The notes beneath the pieces were generated by a model. That model was given only the letters and a program-made list of their open reading frames with translations. It was not told the DNA's origin and searched no databases. Positions 34,136 to 43,123 of a stretch of 64,000 bases of DNA are shown here, one piece after another. The translations under genes and the position numbers were made by a program. This DNA is from UBA6265 sp964526965 (GTDB lineage Bacteria; Chloroflexota; Chloroflexia; Thermomicrobiales; UBA6265). The stretch lies in NCBI GenBank assembly GCA_964526965.1, contig CAZGML010000002.1, positions 1 to 64,000 on the forward strand, written 5' to 3'. Each line of letters starts with the position of its first letter. Position 1 is the first letter of the stretch.

Positions 34136-34614
34136 CCATGGAGCTCCACAGTGGCGGTGATGATGACGCAGGCATTACCGGCCAGGCTGGCTGCGCCCGG
34201 TGTGCTGCGAGCATGGGTGCCGATCTCCGGGCCAAAGAGGTCGATGATGAAATCGCTGAATCCGCTAATAACATAACTGGTGCGGGCGAAATCCTTGTCG
34301 CAGTTCACGAAGCCGATCACATTCAGCCACGCGCTGATACGATCCAGATCGCCGATTTCACGCTTTAGCTCGCTCAGGATCGTGAGCGCTGTCAGCCGGG
34401 CGGATTCGTGCGCTTCTTCCGGACTGACCATGCTCGGGATGCTGCCCTTGCTTTCATGCGGAGTGCCATCCGGGTTACGGGCTGAATGTCCGCTTACATA
34501 AGCGGTGTTTCCCCGTACCAGAACCGGCACCGGAGGCCCTTCCACGCTCGGTTTGTAATTCGCGGGTGCGGGTAGCACCAATCCCATTTCTTCCAGCTTC
34601 TGCTCGATTGTCAT
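34132..34614 (-). CDS. RidA-family protein
   Basis: A 160-residue RidA/YjgF-like protein. LVRGNTAYVSGHSARNPDG and the later RSTPGAASLAGNACVIITATVEL are the characteristic ends of the family. The conserved catalytic arginine that precedes the last strand is probably R in HARSTPGAA. RidA proteins hydrolyse reactive enamines from PLP enzymes, so a functional link with the nearby PLP lyase (32487-33440) is plausible. Start ATG 34614 with GAGGGAGT six bases upstream. Confidence 0.87.
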   Translation of the reverse strand: MTIEQKLEEMGLVLPAPANYKPSVEGPPVPVLVRGNTAYVSGHSARNPDGTPHESKGSIPSMVSPEEAHESARLTALTILSELKREIGDLDRISAWLNVIGFVNCDKDFARTSYVISGFSDFIIDLFGPEIGTHARSTPGAASLAGNACVIITATVELHG

Positions 34615-34680
34615 GTTCGGACTCCCTCTCAATGCGTTGAATGCATTGATGGTAGCCTCGAATTCGATTTTGCGGGATAG

Positions 34681-35637
34681 CTAGACGCTCGCCACCAGTT
34701 CCCGTGCATTCGCCAGGTTCTTGCGGACGTAGGTAACGGGTTCGGCATTGCAGCTCGCGATGGTAGAGAACTCTTCGCCCCAGTGTATGTCACCCTCAAA
34801 GCAGACCTCTGGCCGGGTGGGATGCGTTCCGGTAATACGGACTCGAACCGCCCTGCCCTCGGTATCGGACTCGAGAACCTCGCCATGTTGGGCGTATTCC
34901 GTCCAGCTCCAGCCGATGTGGGTGAGGATGTGCGCTTCCAGCATCTGCAGTTCTGGGCTCGTGTGGCCGACCCAGCCACGGTAATGCGGCATAAGGGCTT
35001 CCGGCCCAGAGTCTCCCATCAGGATTTCGCGAGCAGCGGATTCGTCCACAAGACCCCAGGCGCGACCGCTAGGAAAATCGATCATGGTGGGTGCAAAACG
35101 GTGTCCACCCAGGTGAGAGCAGCGCCACACACGAGTGTGCTCCAGGGATTTCGCGGCAGCGTGCATTTTGATGTACATCGGCGCGCCGAACGTGGCACAG
35201 CAGGCATCGCGGCTTCCATGCGTGCACACGGCCACATCTCGCCATGGTGTTGGGTCAATGCTCGCCGATGCCGGGAGCGGTTCGTCCTTCGCCAGCGCCT
35301 GGATCACCGGGGCGATGTCACCATCGGACGCGATGATTTCGCGCCTGGTAACCACACCATCTTCAATCTGGATATCAATCAGGCGTTCACCATCCACCGC
35401 ATACGCCGGATCTGGTGCCAACAGGTAGACTGAAACCTTGCCCTGCAGCTTTTGGAATTCGGCTATCGCATCGGTAACGGCCGACGGGATGTGCGGCGTC
35501 TCCAGCGGCTTGCGACTCCATGGCAGGGGAACTTCTATCAGGAATGCCCGCGTAAACTTTGGGGCGCTGCCAATGGGTGCTTCCAGCGAGACATCACGGG
35601 AGTTGTGAGAGCAAAAGGTGGTTGAGGTAGCTGACAT
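34681..35637 (-). CDS. Sucrase/ferredoxin-like (Apd1/Aim32-type) protein
   Basis: A 318-residue protein of the Suc_Fer-like family, a thioredoxin-fold ferredoxin relative. The cluster-binding segments are VCTHGSRDACCATFG and WRCSHLGGHRFAPTMI, the second with the HxGGHxF signature where histidines can bind a 2Fe-2S cluster. An N-terminal cysteine region (TFCSHNSRD) also belongs to the family pattern. The role in bacteria is not established; electron transfer or redox sensing is likely. Stands alone between RidA and the TRIC-like gene on the same strand. Confidence 0.82.
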   Translation of the reverse strand: MSATSTTFCSHNSRDVSLEAPIGSAPKFTRAFLIEVPLPWSRKPLETPHIPSAVTDAIAEFQKLQGKVSVYLLAPDPAYAVDGERLIDIQIEDGVVTRREIIASDGDIAPVIQALAKDEPLPASASIDPTPWRDVAVCTHGSRDACCATFGAPMYIKMHAAAKSLEHTRVWRCSHLGGHRFAPTMIDFPSGRAWGLVDESAAREILMGDSGPEALMPHYRGWVGHTSPELQMLEAHILTHIGWSWTEYAQHGEVLESDTEGRAVRVRITGTHPTRPEVCFEGDIHWGEEFSTIASCNAEPVTYVRKNLANARELVASV

Positions 35638-35708
35638 GAGGATCCCTGGATAAATCCGACTATTGCAGTATGGATTCTACGAGGGACTGCCCGGGGTGTC
35701 AAAAGCAG

Positions 35709-36332
35709 CTACGAGTCCCTGGGGGCCCAGCTCATCCATCCCCAGTACACACTTCCCAGCCGCAAGAACACACCTGTGCCAACTCCAACCAGAACCAGCA
35801 CTTCTCGAGGCGCCCCAAGCGCACGCACCAGGACGATGGCGATACAGGCTCCGAGCGCGGCGAGACCGTAGAGTTCGGTTTGTTTGAATATGGCGGGCGT
35901 GACGCCGGTCATCGTGTCACGGAGGACGCCACCACCCACTGCAGTGATGACACCCAGCAGGATGGCTGACCAAAACGAGAGATCGGCATCGAAAGCGCGT
36001 AATGACCCCGCCACTGCGAAGTTCCCGAGTGCGATTGAATCCAGCACCACAATCGACGTACGGAGCTGGCTAACGTGGCGACCCCAAACGGCAACAGTTA
36101 TGGTGGCGACCATGACGGATGGCAGGTACACCGGATTTGTAAGCGCTAACGGTGGCCCGAGCGGCAGCATGATGTCGCGGATGATACCTCCGCCCAATCC
36201 GGTGACAAGCGCCAGGAACCATACCCCCATGATGTCGTAACGGTGACGCAGCCCGACCAGGGCACCGGTGAGCGCACCGATGAAGATCCCAAAGATATCT
36301 ACTGCCAGAAAGATCGTGTCTGCCTGAAACAC
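35709..36332 (-). CDS. TRIC-type (UPF0126) cation channel family membrane protein
   Basis: A 207-residue membrane protein with about seven helices and two repeats. Each repeat contains the signature glycine-rich bend: VTGLGGGIIRDIMLP and ITAVGGGVLRDTMTG. Prokaryotic TRIC homologues form trimeric potassium or cation channels. The length is normal for the family. Nothing next to it gives a specific link. Confidence 0.87.
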   Translation of the reverse strand: MFQADTIFLAVDIFGIFIGALTGALVGLRHRYDIMGVWFLALVTGLGGGIIRDIMLPLGPPLALTNPVYLPSVMVATITVAVWGRHVSQLRTSIVVLDSIALGNFAVAGSLRAFDADLSFWSAILLGVITAVGGGVLRDTMTGVTPAIFKQTELYGLAALGACIAIVLVRALGAPREVLVLVGVGTGVFLRLGSVYWGWMSWAPRDS

Positions 36333-36593
36333 CCGGGCACGCCCTCTCTAAATCCCTACTCGCCTCCACGTGTGGCGTCCATAGTAGTGTGACTGATTTT
36401 CATCCAGAATGATGTCAGCACCAGTCTTCCAACCATTTTGGCAAGAAGTGAACCTAACGAAGCGTCACAAAAACCCCCGTTCAGCATGTTAACGGTGCTG
36501 TCGGGTGGTCGCTGGCAACAGAAAGGCACGAAATTTGCTTTGGTGTCCTTCAGAAGCTTCGCACCGGCGAAGCAATTGTGAAAGGGCCAAGCA

Positions 36594-37079
36594 ATGGCTC
36601 GTCAAGAATTATTCGTAACCTGGCTCAATGATGCACATGCGTTTGAGAACGTTGTCGCATCGGCACTCAAGGATCAAGTCGCGCTCGCGGAAGGGCAAGC
36701 GGAAGTGCAGCGGGCGATTGAGGGGCACCTGGAAGCAACACATCGCCACATGGAGATCGTTGAGGGATGTCTCACGGAACTCGGTGAAAACACATCGGGC
36801 CTCAAGGACACCATGGCAAAAATGGGCGGCAAGATGCAGAGCATGATGCAAGCCGGTTCAGGAGATACGCTGATCACCGCCGCGCTAAATGACTATTCGG
36901 CCGAGCATATGGAGATCGCATCGTACGAATCGTTAATCGTCGCGGCGAACGAACTCGGTCACACAACGATTGCCAGCAAGCTGCAAGGCATTCTGGAAGA
37001 CGAGAAACAAATGGCCCGGTGGCTCGAGGAGCAGATTCCGGTGCTCACCCGTCAGGAACTGATGAACGTGAGCGATTAG
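36594..37079 (+). CDS. DUF892 (YciE-like) ferritin-like protein
   Basis: A 161-residue four-helix protein of the DUF892/YciE-YciF group. The pattern LFVTWLNDAHAFENVV begins helix 1, and EGHLEATHRHMEIVEGC supplies glutamate and histidine ligands for a di-iron site. Later LNDYSAEHMEIASYESLI and ILEDEKQMARWLEEQI repeat them. Members are linked to stress responses, and the exact chemistry is unknown. The ATG follows GAAAGGG. Followed by a strong terminator. Confidence 0.87.
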   Translation: MARQELFVTWLNDAHAFENVVASALKDQVALAEGQAEVQRAIEGHLEATHRHMEIVEGCLTELGENTSGLKDTMAKMGGKMQSMMQAGSGDTLITAALNDYSAEHMEIASYESLIVAANELGHTTIASKLQGILEDEKQMARWLEEQIPVLTRQELMNVSD

Positions 37080-37093
37080 TCTTGCGAACAAAA

Positions 37094-37126
37094 CACAGGG
37101 CACCACAACACATGTGGTGCCCTGTG
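37094..37126. terminator. Bidirectional terminator
   Basis: CACAGGGCACCACA and TGTGGTGCCCTGTG form a perfect 14-bp stem with a five-base loop between two convergent genes. T tracts are short. Confidence 0.8.
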
Positions 37127-37141
37127 ATGTATTCGTGATTC

Positions 37142-37699
37142 CTACGAAAGTCTGCGCGCCCTGGCGAACTTGCGGGCGATGAATCCACCCACTATCGCCG
37201 CGCCCACCATCACAGCCGGCACAACCGCTGCCGTTGGTGGCGGTTCGGTGCGAATGCTCGATTCCATACCGAGCGCATTGCGCCCAACTGACCGCAACAC
37301 CGCAGTGCCAATGTGAAGCGGCAGGTAGAGCGCCGGAACCATCTTCGCCCACAACATCGGATTGCGACCAGCGATTCGCGCTGCCAGGATTCCTGCCGGC
37401 ACAAACCCAACCGTGGCCAATACGATATCCGAGGGCTTCATGATGAACGCCACAACCGCAGTGAGCGCGGTGATGCCCGCCCACTGGAGAGGACTCGAGC
37501 CACGCCGACGGCCTTCGAGAATAAACATTGCCGACGATGCAAACCAGGTAATGCCCGCGATTCCGTTCAGGATTTTCGAGAGCTGCCCTTCCGCAACAAT
37601 CGATGCTCCAACGATCACCGCAGCCGTGGCCAGCGTGCCGGTTGCAATGCGCTCCTGTCGTGTTTCACCTAACAGCTTGTAGAGAGTTTCGTTATTCAC
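37142..37699 (-). CDS. Membrane protein of unknown function (185 aa)
   Basis: A membrane protein with about five helices, among them TGTLATAAVIVGASIVAEG, GITWFASSAMFIL, AGITALTAVVAFIM and VVPAVMVGAAIVGGFIARK. A proline-rich segment (TEPPPTAAVVPA) precedes the last helix, and the end is basic. I do not recognise the family. It is separated by 14 bases from the HemW-like gene upstream on the same strand, so the two may be co-transcribed. Confidence 0.7.
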   Translation of the reverse strand: MNNETLYKLLGETRQERIATGTLATAAVIVGASIVAEGQLSKILNGIAGITWFASSAMFILEGRRRGSSPLQWAGITALTAVVAFIMKPSDIVLATVGFVPAGILAARIAGRNPMLWAKMVPALYLPLHIGTAVLRSVGRNALGMESSIRTEPPPTAAVVPAVMVGAAIVGGFIARKFARARRLS

Positions 37700-37713
37700 T
37701 ATGGGATCCGTTT

Positions 37714-38886
37714 CTAGAGAAATTCTGCGACCACACTATTTGCGAGCATCGCGCCCCGTTCTGTCAGCCGGATGCCGGTGTCGGTCGGTTCCAACATGCC
37801 CAATTCAGTCATGCGTTCAAGCGGTCCGCCGAACACATCGTGCATCGATTCGCCATGCCGGGTCTGGAACGCGTCTGCATTGACGCCATCGTTCAGGAAT
37901 CGCAGCCCGAGCATCATCGTTTCGCCACGGGCGGTTTCTTCGTCCAGCACTTCAGTGTTGGATTGCGGCAATGCCCCCTGAGCCAGTTCGTTGATGTAGC
38001 GTTCGGGCAGCAGCTGATTCATGACGCGATTCCCGTTCATGGTGCCGAACGCGCCGGCACCTATACCAAGATAGTCGCCATGCTGCCAGTAAATCGCATT
38101 GTGACGGGAGTAGCCATCTGGTTCGCGGCACCAGTTCGCGACTTCGTAGTGATGCCAGCCAGCTTCATCCAGCATCCGAATCGCGTCTTCGTAGAGGTCG
38201 GCGGCGGCATCATCGTCCGGAATCTGGAGAATCCCGCGTGCAGCGGCATCTGCATAGGGCGTTCCGGGCTCGATGATCAAGCTGTAGAGACTGAGGTGGT
38301 TGGGCCCATCGTGGCCCATATCAATGAGCTGTTGCAGGTCGTTCTGCCAAATCTCGCGCGATTGTCCCGGCCAGCCGAAGATGAAATCCAGGCTTATTTC
38401 TTCAAACCCGGCTTTGTGCGCATCAGCGAGTGATGTCAGCACATCGGTAGATTCGTGCTGGCGACCGAGCGTGCGTAATCCGCGGCGATCCAGGGTCTGG
38501 GCGCCGATGCTGAGTCGATTGACGCCCGCCGCCCGGTAGCCTTGCAGGTGGTCAATCGATAGTGAATTCGGATTCGCTTCCATCGTGATTTCAGCATCTG
38601 CGTTCACCGGTAGCGCGTTTCGAACGCCGTTAAGAACGGTTTCGATCTGCACCGGCGAGAGCATGCTCGGAGTGCCGCCGCCGAGGTAGATAGTGGCTGC
38701 CGGGCGGCCGTTGGCCTCCCCTGCCCTAAGTTCCAGCTCGCGAACAACCGCATCAACGTAATTGGGAATAAGCTGATCTTTACCGGCGTACGTTGTGAAA
38801 TCGCAGTAGGGACAAATGTGAGCGCAAAACGGGACGTGGATGTAAACACCAATGGGAGCATCCACTGGCGCGGGCGCAACGATCAT
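37714..38886 (-). CDS. hemW: HemW-like radical SAM protein
   Basis: A 390-residue radical SAM protein. The cluster motif is C21-AHI-C25-PY-C28 in VYIHVPFCAHICPYCDF, and LGGGTPSMLSP follows. Residues RLSIGAQTLD and DFIFGWPGQS are standard for the HemN/HemW group. Its size and the motif order fit HemW, the haem chaperone formerly called oxygen-independent coproporphyrinogen oxidase-like. Active HemN enzymes usually have extra N-terminal residues that are missing here. The ATG overlaps the stop of the membrane gene 38883-39560 by four bases. Confidence 0.88.
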   Translation of the reverse strand: MIVAPAPVDAPIGVYIHVPFCAHICPYCDFTTYAGKDQLIPNYVDAVVRELELRAGEANGRPAATIYLGGGTPSMLSPVQIETVLNGVRNALPVNADAEITMEANPNSLSIDHLQGYRAAGVNRLSIGAQTLDRRGLRTLGRQHESTDVLTSLADAHKAGFEEISLDFIFGWPGQSREIWQNDLQQLIDMGHDGPNHLSLYSLIIEPGTPYADAAARGILQIPDDDAAADLYEDAIRMLDEAGWHHYEVANWCREPDGYSRHNAIYWQHGDYLGIGAGAFGTMNGNRVMNQLLPERYINELAQGALPQSNTEVLDEETARGETMMLGLRFLNDGVNADAFQTRHGESMHDVFGGPLERMTELGMLEPTDTGIRLTERGAMLANSVVAEFL

Positions 38887-39560
38887 GCTTCAGATTTCTG
38901 CTTTCGCTGGTCCTTCAGCACTTCGTCCATTTCGAGGCCGGTGAGTTTGCTGAGTGTGGACATTATGTAGAATATAGAGGCGGTCAGCGCGATGAAGACC
39001 GGTACGGTGATAACCGGGAAGCTGAGCGCCGTCATGCGGCCGAGTTGCTCGGTGTACTGTTGCGTACCGCCATCGGCAGTCACCACGATTCGGGCCAGGA
39101 TGAAGTTCAACACGGCACTCAGCACAAACGTGCCGGCCAGCATCCAGGTCGCCACAGATGTGCGGCGATCGTAATCATCCATCTTGTTCTGCTCTTGCAG
39201 GATGGGATAGATGCGGTCCTTATCGATGATGGCATCGAGGAAGACACGTGCCAATGGCTTGCCGATCCAGGATGAGACGAGAATCGCCAACGCCAGGATG
39301 CCTGGAATCATCGCTTCTTTTACTGCGATCCAGCTGGCGGGGAGTTCGAGCAGGCCGACGCCACCGCTGATGCCGATACTGACCAGGCCGAGAATCGGCA
39401 CCCAGCCGACCTTGCGGGTTTTGGCCATTTCCCACACACCGTAAAGGAAGGGAAAGGCAAGCGCGATAAGTAGGGCATTGACTGGCCCAAGCCTGTCTTC
39501 GCTGGCGTATCGCATCATGATGACTGTCGGTATCAGGATGTTAATGACGAGGCTAATCAT
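38883..39560 (-). CDS. VC0807-like membrane protein
   Basis: A 225-residue integral membrane protein with about six helices, starting MISLVINILIPTVIMMRYAS. It contains LIALAFPFLYGVWEM and a conserved FVLSAVLNFILAR late segment, resembling the VC0807 family of unknown function. The ATG at 39560 follows AGGTG; a GTG four codons upstream is the alternative. Co-translated with hemW. Confidence 0.75.
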   Translation of the reverse strand: MISLVINILIPTVIMMRYASEDRLGPVNALLIALAFPFLYGVWEMAKTRKVGWVPILGLVSIGISGGVGLLELPASWIAVKEAMIPGILALAILVSSWIGKPLARVFLDAIIDKDRIYPILQEQNKMDDYDRRTSVATWMLAGTFVLSAVLNFILARIVVTADGGTQQYTEQLGRMTALSFPVITVPVFIALTASIFYIMSTLSKLTGLEMDEVLKDQRKQKSEA

Positions 39561-39673
39561 GGGATTCAGCACCTAAATTGGTGAATACAGCTTGCAGCGA
39601 TAACGATAAAGGTAGAACATTCGGCTGTAGCCCGGATGTACCGGACGTACTTGTGTCACCATACGAGACTCGC

Positions 39674-41086
39674 ATGACAGACGTTTATCAACGATACCAC
39701 GCAGCCGCAGCCCGCATGGATGCGCTGATCGACATGACTCCGACGCCTACGGATACATCCATTGAGGCCGTAACTGCCCGTGCGGATATGCGCATGAAGC
39801 GCCTGCGCGATTTCCTGGCGCGCGTGGGGAATCCACACATCGGACGGCCGATGATCCATATCGGCGGAACATCCGGTAAAGGCAGCACCAGCACCATTAT
39901 TACCGCCATTTTATCAGCAGCCGGATACCGAACCGGCTTGCACACTTCGCCCTACCTGCAAACGCCGTCGGAGAAGTTGCAGGTCAACGGCCGCATACTT
40001 GGCCCCGAGGGATATTCCGAACTGGTCGATGAGTTCTTTGTAGCGCACGATGCCTGGATGGCGGATGGTCACCCACCCCTCACCTATGGCGAATCGTTCA
40101 ACGCGCTCATGTGGATGTTCTTCCGCAAGGAAGACGTCAACATCGCGGTCGTTGAAGTCGGTGCAGGCGGTCGATTCGACCTTACCAACATCCTCGAACC
40201 GACCCTGAGCGTGATCACGTCAGTGGGTATTGACCACACCGCAACACTCGGTTCCACCGTTACCGATATCGCCTGGCACAAGGCCGGCATTATCAAGCCT
40301 GGCGTGCCGGTGGTGAGCGGGGTTCCGAACCCGATAGCACAAGAGATTATTCGCAAAGAGGCCGCGGAGAAGAACGCTCACCTGTTCCCCGTGGATATCG
40401 ACGAGATCGTCGAGGATGTGAAGATCGAGCCGACGCGCACCAGTTGGCGGGAGATTGACACCGGTATCACACATTCGATGCGGATGGCGGGATCATTCCA
40501 GGCCCGCAACGGCCAGCTCGCCATTTCGGCGATGCGCGTGCTGCGCGACTATGGATTCTCCATCAGCGACGAGGCGATCTCCACCGGCCTGATGGAAGCC
40601 CGGATTCCCGGTCGTGCCGAGTTGATCCAGGACTCCGTGCCAGTGTTGCTGGATGGCGCGCACAATGCCGAGAAAGTTGCAGCCCTGGTCGAAGATGTGC
40701 CGGCCCTTCTGCCGGTTCCCGAAGGCAAGCGCATTGTGGTGGCCGGGTTGCTTGAAGCCAAGCAGGGCGATGCCATGATCGCCTCACTGGTACCGGTGAC
40801 AGATGTGTTGATTGCCACGAGTCCACAGGTGTTCGCCAAGGACGCAATGTTCACATCCACTATTAAGGATTACGCCTACTCGGCCGGGTATGAGGGAGAC
40901 GTCTACTCGCAGCCGGATCCGATGCGTGCCATTGAGCATGCGTTGGAGCTGGCCGAGCCGGGGCGGGACGCGATACTCGTGACAGGTTCACTCTACCTGG
41001 TGGGCAATGTGCGCGAGCGGTGGTATCCGAAAAAGCAAATGCTCGCCACACAATCCTGCTGGGTGGAGACGGCTGTCGGCTCCTGA
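39674..41086 (+). CDS. folC: Folylpolyglutamate/dihydrofolate synthase
   Basis: A 470-residue Mur-ligase-family enzyme. The P-loop is IHIGGTSGKGSTSTII. The substrate segments LHTSPYLQTPSEKLQVNG, VVEVGAGGRFDLTNI and SVGIDHTATLGST are typical of FolC. DGAHNAEKV binds the metal and nucleotide. It adds glutamate to folates, and perhaps makes dihydrofolate, in the cytoplasm. ATG 39674 is chosen although its site is weak; 39578 in the same frame is less likely, since it adds about 30 residues unlike the family. A strong terminator follows. Confidence 0.9.
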   Translation: MTDVYQRYHAAAARMDALIDMTPTPTDTSIEAVTARADMRMKRLRDFLARVGNPHIGRPMIHIGGTSGKGSTSTIITAILSAAGYRTGLHTSPYLQTPSEKLQVNGRILGPEGYSELVDEFFVAHDAWMADGHPPLTYGESFNALMWMFFRKEDVNIAVVEVGAGGRFDLTNILEPTLSVITSVGIDHTATLGSTVTDIAWHKAGIIKPGVPVVSGVPNPIAQEIIRKEAAEKNAHLFPVDIDEIVEDVKIEPTRTSWREIDTGITHSMRMAGSFQARNGQLAISAMRVLRDYGFSISDEAISTGLMEARIPGRAELIQDSVPVLLDGAHNAEKVAALVEDVPALLPVPEGKRIVVAGLLEAKQGDAMIASLVPVTDVLIATSPQVFAKDAMFTSTIKDYAYSAGYEGDVYSQPDPMRAIEHALELAEPGRDAILVTGSLYLVGNVRERWYPKKQMLATQSCWVETAVGS

Positions 41087-41110
41087 GCCTGACTACAGGA
41101 AGACACATAG

Positions 41111-41146
41111 AAAAACGCGCCAGGATTCAATCCCGGCGCGTTTTTT
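41111..41146. terminator. Bidirectional intrinsic terminator
   Basis: AAAAACGCGCC and GGCGCGTTTTT pair around an inner GGAT/ATCC stem. T and A tracts on both sides serve both folC and the convergent small gene. Confidence 0.92.
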
Positions 41147-41172
41147 GATTGCTGGTCTTGGTTTCGGGAGGA

Positions 41173-41367
41173 TTAATCCTCCGCGAGCTGATGGTGCATG
41201 ATCAAGCCGATGATGGTGGCGAGGATTCCGATGATCATTCCCCAAACACCAAAGGTACCTTCCCAGCCGACGTCACCCCGGACAGAGTTGGCAATGCCGT
41301 ACACCGTAAAGGCAACTGCGGCGAGGGTTGCACCCGCGGCCGTGAGAATGCGGCTGAACTCAAGCAT
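41173..41367 (-). CDS. Small two-helix membrane protein (64 aa)
   Basis: A short protein, MLEFSRILTAAGATLAAVAF, then a polar turn (RGDVGWEGTFG), then VWGMIIGILATIIGLIMHH. Two predicted helices. ATG 41367 with GAGGAGA four to six bases upstream fixes the start. A longer frame to 41412 lacks a site. No function inferred. Confidence 0.7.
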   Translation of the reverse strand: MLEFSRILTAAGATLAAVAFTVYGIANSVRGDVGWEGTFGVWGMIIGILATIIGLIMHHQLAED

Positions 41368-41524
41368 GTTTCTCTCCTCGGCCCGCACGCCCGAAACTGG
41401 GCGGGACCTCAACTGCCTGGCAATGAACTACCAGGACATCCCACTCGTTGTCGTTACCTTACCCTATTCCCTGCCAAATTCGCCAGTGGCGTAAAGCGGA
41501 ATCCTGCAGCTTTGCCTTACGGGT

Positions 41525-41564
41525 AAAAAACCGGCAGGAGCATGTTGGCTCCCACCGGTTTTTT
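41525..41564 (-). terminator. Terminator of the exported repeat protein
   Basis: AAAAAACCGG and CCGGTTTTTT enclose GGAGC...GCTCC. It lies 48 bases after the minus-strand stop at 41613. Confidence 0.9.
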
Positions 41565-41612
41565 GTTGTCGAACAGGTTGTTGATCACCCTCATGGAATG
41601 ACCAGCCTGGAT

Positions 41613-42584
41613 TTAGCCGACGTTGAATACGATCACTGCGCCATCTTCAAGCTGGGTTCCGCCGCTTTCGTTGACCGAAGAGGAAAAGCCAACGTAGGTG
41701 CCAGCTTCGGCCTCGAGCTCAACGTAGCCGTAGGCGTCTGGGCTAATAACGCCCATACCGGTATCGACGTGGGCACCGGCGTCTTCGCCAGCCAACCAGG
41801 AGGAGGCCAGGTCGGAAGCAGCAGCCTCATCAACCTCTTCATCGCTGTGCAGCAGAATGAAGTTGGCAGCATTGCTGGCGTCGTTGCGGACACCGATGAT
41901 GTTGTAGCCAACGCGCGGGCTGGAGTCGGCGCTAATGGCGCCATCCTCAATGCTCACGGTGAACGTGGAGCCAAAGCCTTCCGGAGCCATGATCGCGGTG
42001 GACTCGCCGACTTCCGGAGTGGCGCCAGCTTCTTCGTCTGCTTCCGGCTCAAGCACCAGGAATGTGGTTACGTTCTGGGTGGAAGCAGCGAGGTCGCTGA
42101 ACACAACCCACTCACCAGCATCGAGGTTCACAAGGGTGCTGCCCGTTTCGCCGGCCGGGGTGTATCCACCACCAGCGAAGGTGGCATCCTGCAGCCACTC
42201 GGGGATTTCCGAGACCTCGCCGGAGGTGAGCTGGAACAGGAACGAAGTGAAATCGCCGATCTCTGTGCCTTCCGGCAAGCGCACGAGGTTGAACGCAGCA
42301 GGAGATTCGGTGGTGTTCTCAACGTTGAATACGTACCAGCCCGGCTGGTTCTCGTCGCCGAGGAAGAGCGCGTACGAGTTCTCGTGCGCGGTTACCTCAA
42401 CCTGGGTTACATCCTCAAGTTCTGCGAGGGACGAAACTTCTCCAACAGCGGTGTCAACAGTGTCCTCTGCTTCCGGGGTGGCATCCTGCGCGGAAACGAG
42501 GCTGGCAAAGCTGGCTGAAGCGGCTGCACCGACGGTGAGACCACCAAATGTGCGTCGATTGATTCGCGACTTGAAAAGATCCAT
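41613..42584 (-). CDS. Exported two-domain protein of unknown function
   Basis: A 323-residue protein with a Tat-like signal (RINRRTFGGLTVGAAASASFAS) and a TPEAED linker. The mature part contains two similar beta-rich domains. One has YVFNVENTTESPAAFNLVRL and TLVNLDAGEWVVFSDLA. The other has IIGVRNDASNAANFILLHS and YVELEAEAGTYVGFSS. The end of each resembles a cupredoxin-like strand pair, but I see no copper ligand set. It probably acts at the cell surface or in the exterior; function unknown. The gene has its own strong terminator. Confidence 0.72.
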   Translation of the reverse strand: MDLFKSRINRRTFGGLTVGAAASASFASLVSAQDATPEAEDTVDTAVGEVSSLAELEDVTQVEVTAHENSYALFLGDENQPGWYVFNVENTTESPAAFNLVRLPEGTEIGDFTSFLFQLTSGEVSEIPEWLQDATFAGGGYTPAGETGSTLVNLDAGEWVVFSDLAASTQNVTTFLVLEPEADEEAGATPEVGESTAIMAPEGFGSTFTVSIEDGAISADSSPRVGYNIIGVRNDASNAANFILLHSDEEVDEAAASDLASSWLAGEDAGAHVDTGMGVISPDAYGYVELEAEAGTYVGFSSSVNESGGTQLEDGAVIVFNVG

Positions 42585-42804
42585 TCAGACTCACTCCTTG
42601 AGTTTTGGGCATGATAAACGCCCGGCGTCGGCCGAGGCTTTGACGCAGTGATCCGAATTCTCCCAAACAAGGATTGAGAAGAAGCCGGACTCCACTGTCT
42701 CGGCACTAGTCTCATACTATAACCAATTAGATCAACGTTGGGTAAACGATATCGCCGAATCGTAGTACACCCGGGTGGACACAATTAGAAAGTCGGATAC
42801 CGCT

Positions 42805-43101
42805 ATGGAAAATCAAGACGAAATCGTACTGGTGGGAACGGCCAGGTCTGAAGTCGAAGCAGGTATGTGGAACCAGGCGCTGAAGGCCGCTGGCATAAAG
42901 GCGTTGATCCGCCCCGGTGGTCCGGGAGCGGGAGCCTGGGCATCGTCGGCCACATTTGATCACTACGTCTTTGTGCGGGCCGATCAGCTTGAGCTTGCGC
43001 AAAAGGTACTTGAAGGGTCTCTGGAGGACGGTCGGCCCTTGCCGCGCTCACGACGCGCAGCCCCGCGTGTGAACCGCACACGCACGAGTAAGAGCGAATG
43101 A
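42805..43101 (+). CDS. DUF2007-like small protein
   Basis: A 98-residue protein. EIVLVGTARSEVEAGMWNQALKAAGI followed by HYVFVRADQLELAQKVLEG matches the DUF2007 type, whose members resemble PII-like folds and are sometimes called signal-transducing proteins. The C-terminus is basic (RSRRAAPRVNRTRTSKSE). The start is not certain: ATG 42805 has only GGA nearby, and GTG 42775 in frame is possible. The YihY gene follows 22 bases later. Confidence 0.7.
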   Translation: MENQDEIVLVGTARSEVEAGMWNQALKAAGIKALIRPGGPGAGAWASSATFDHYVFVRADQLELAQKVLEGSLEDGRPLPRSRRAAPRVNRTRTSKSE

Positions 43102-43123
43102 GCCGCCGTAGCAGGAGGAATGC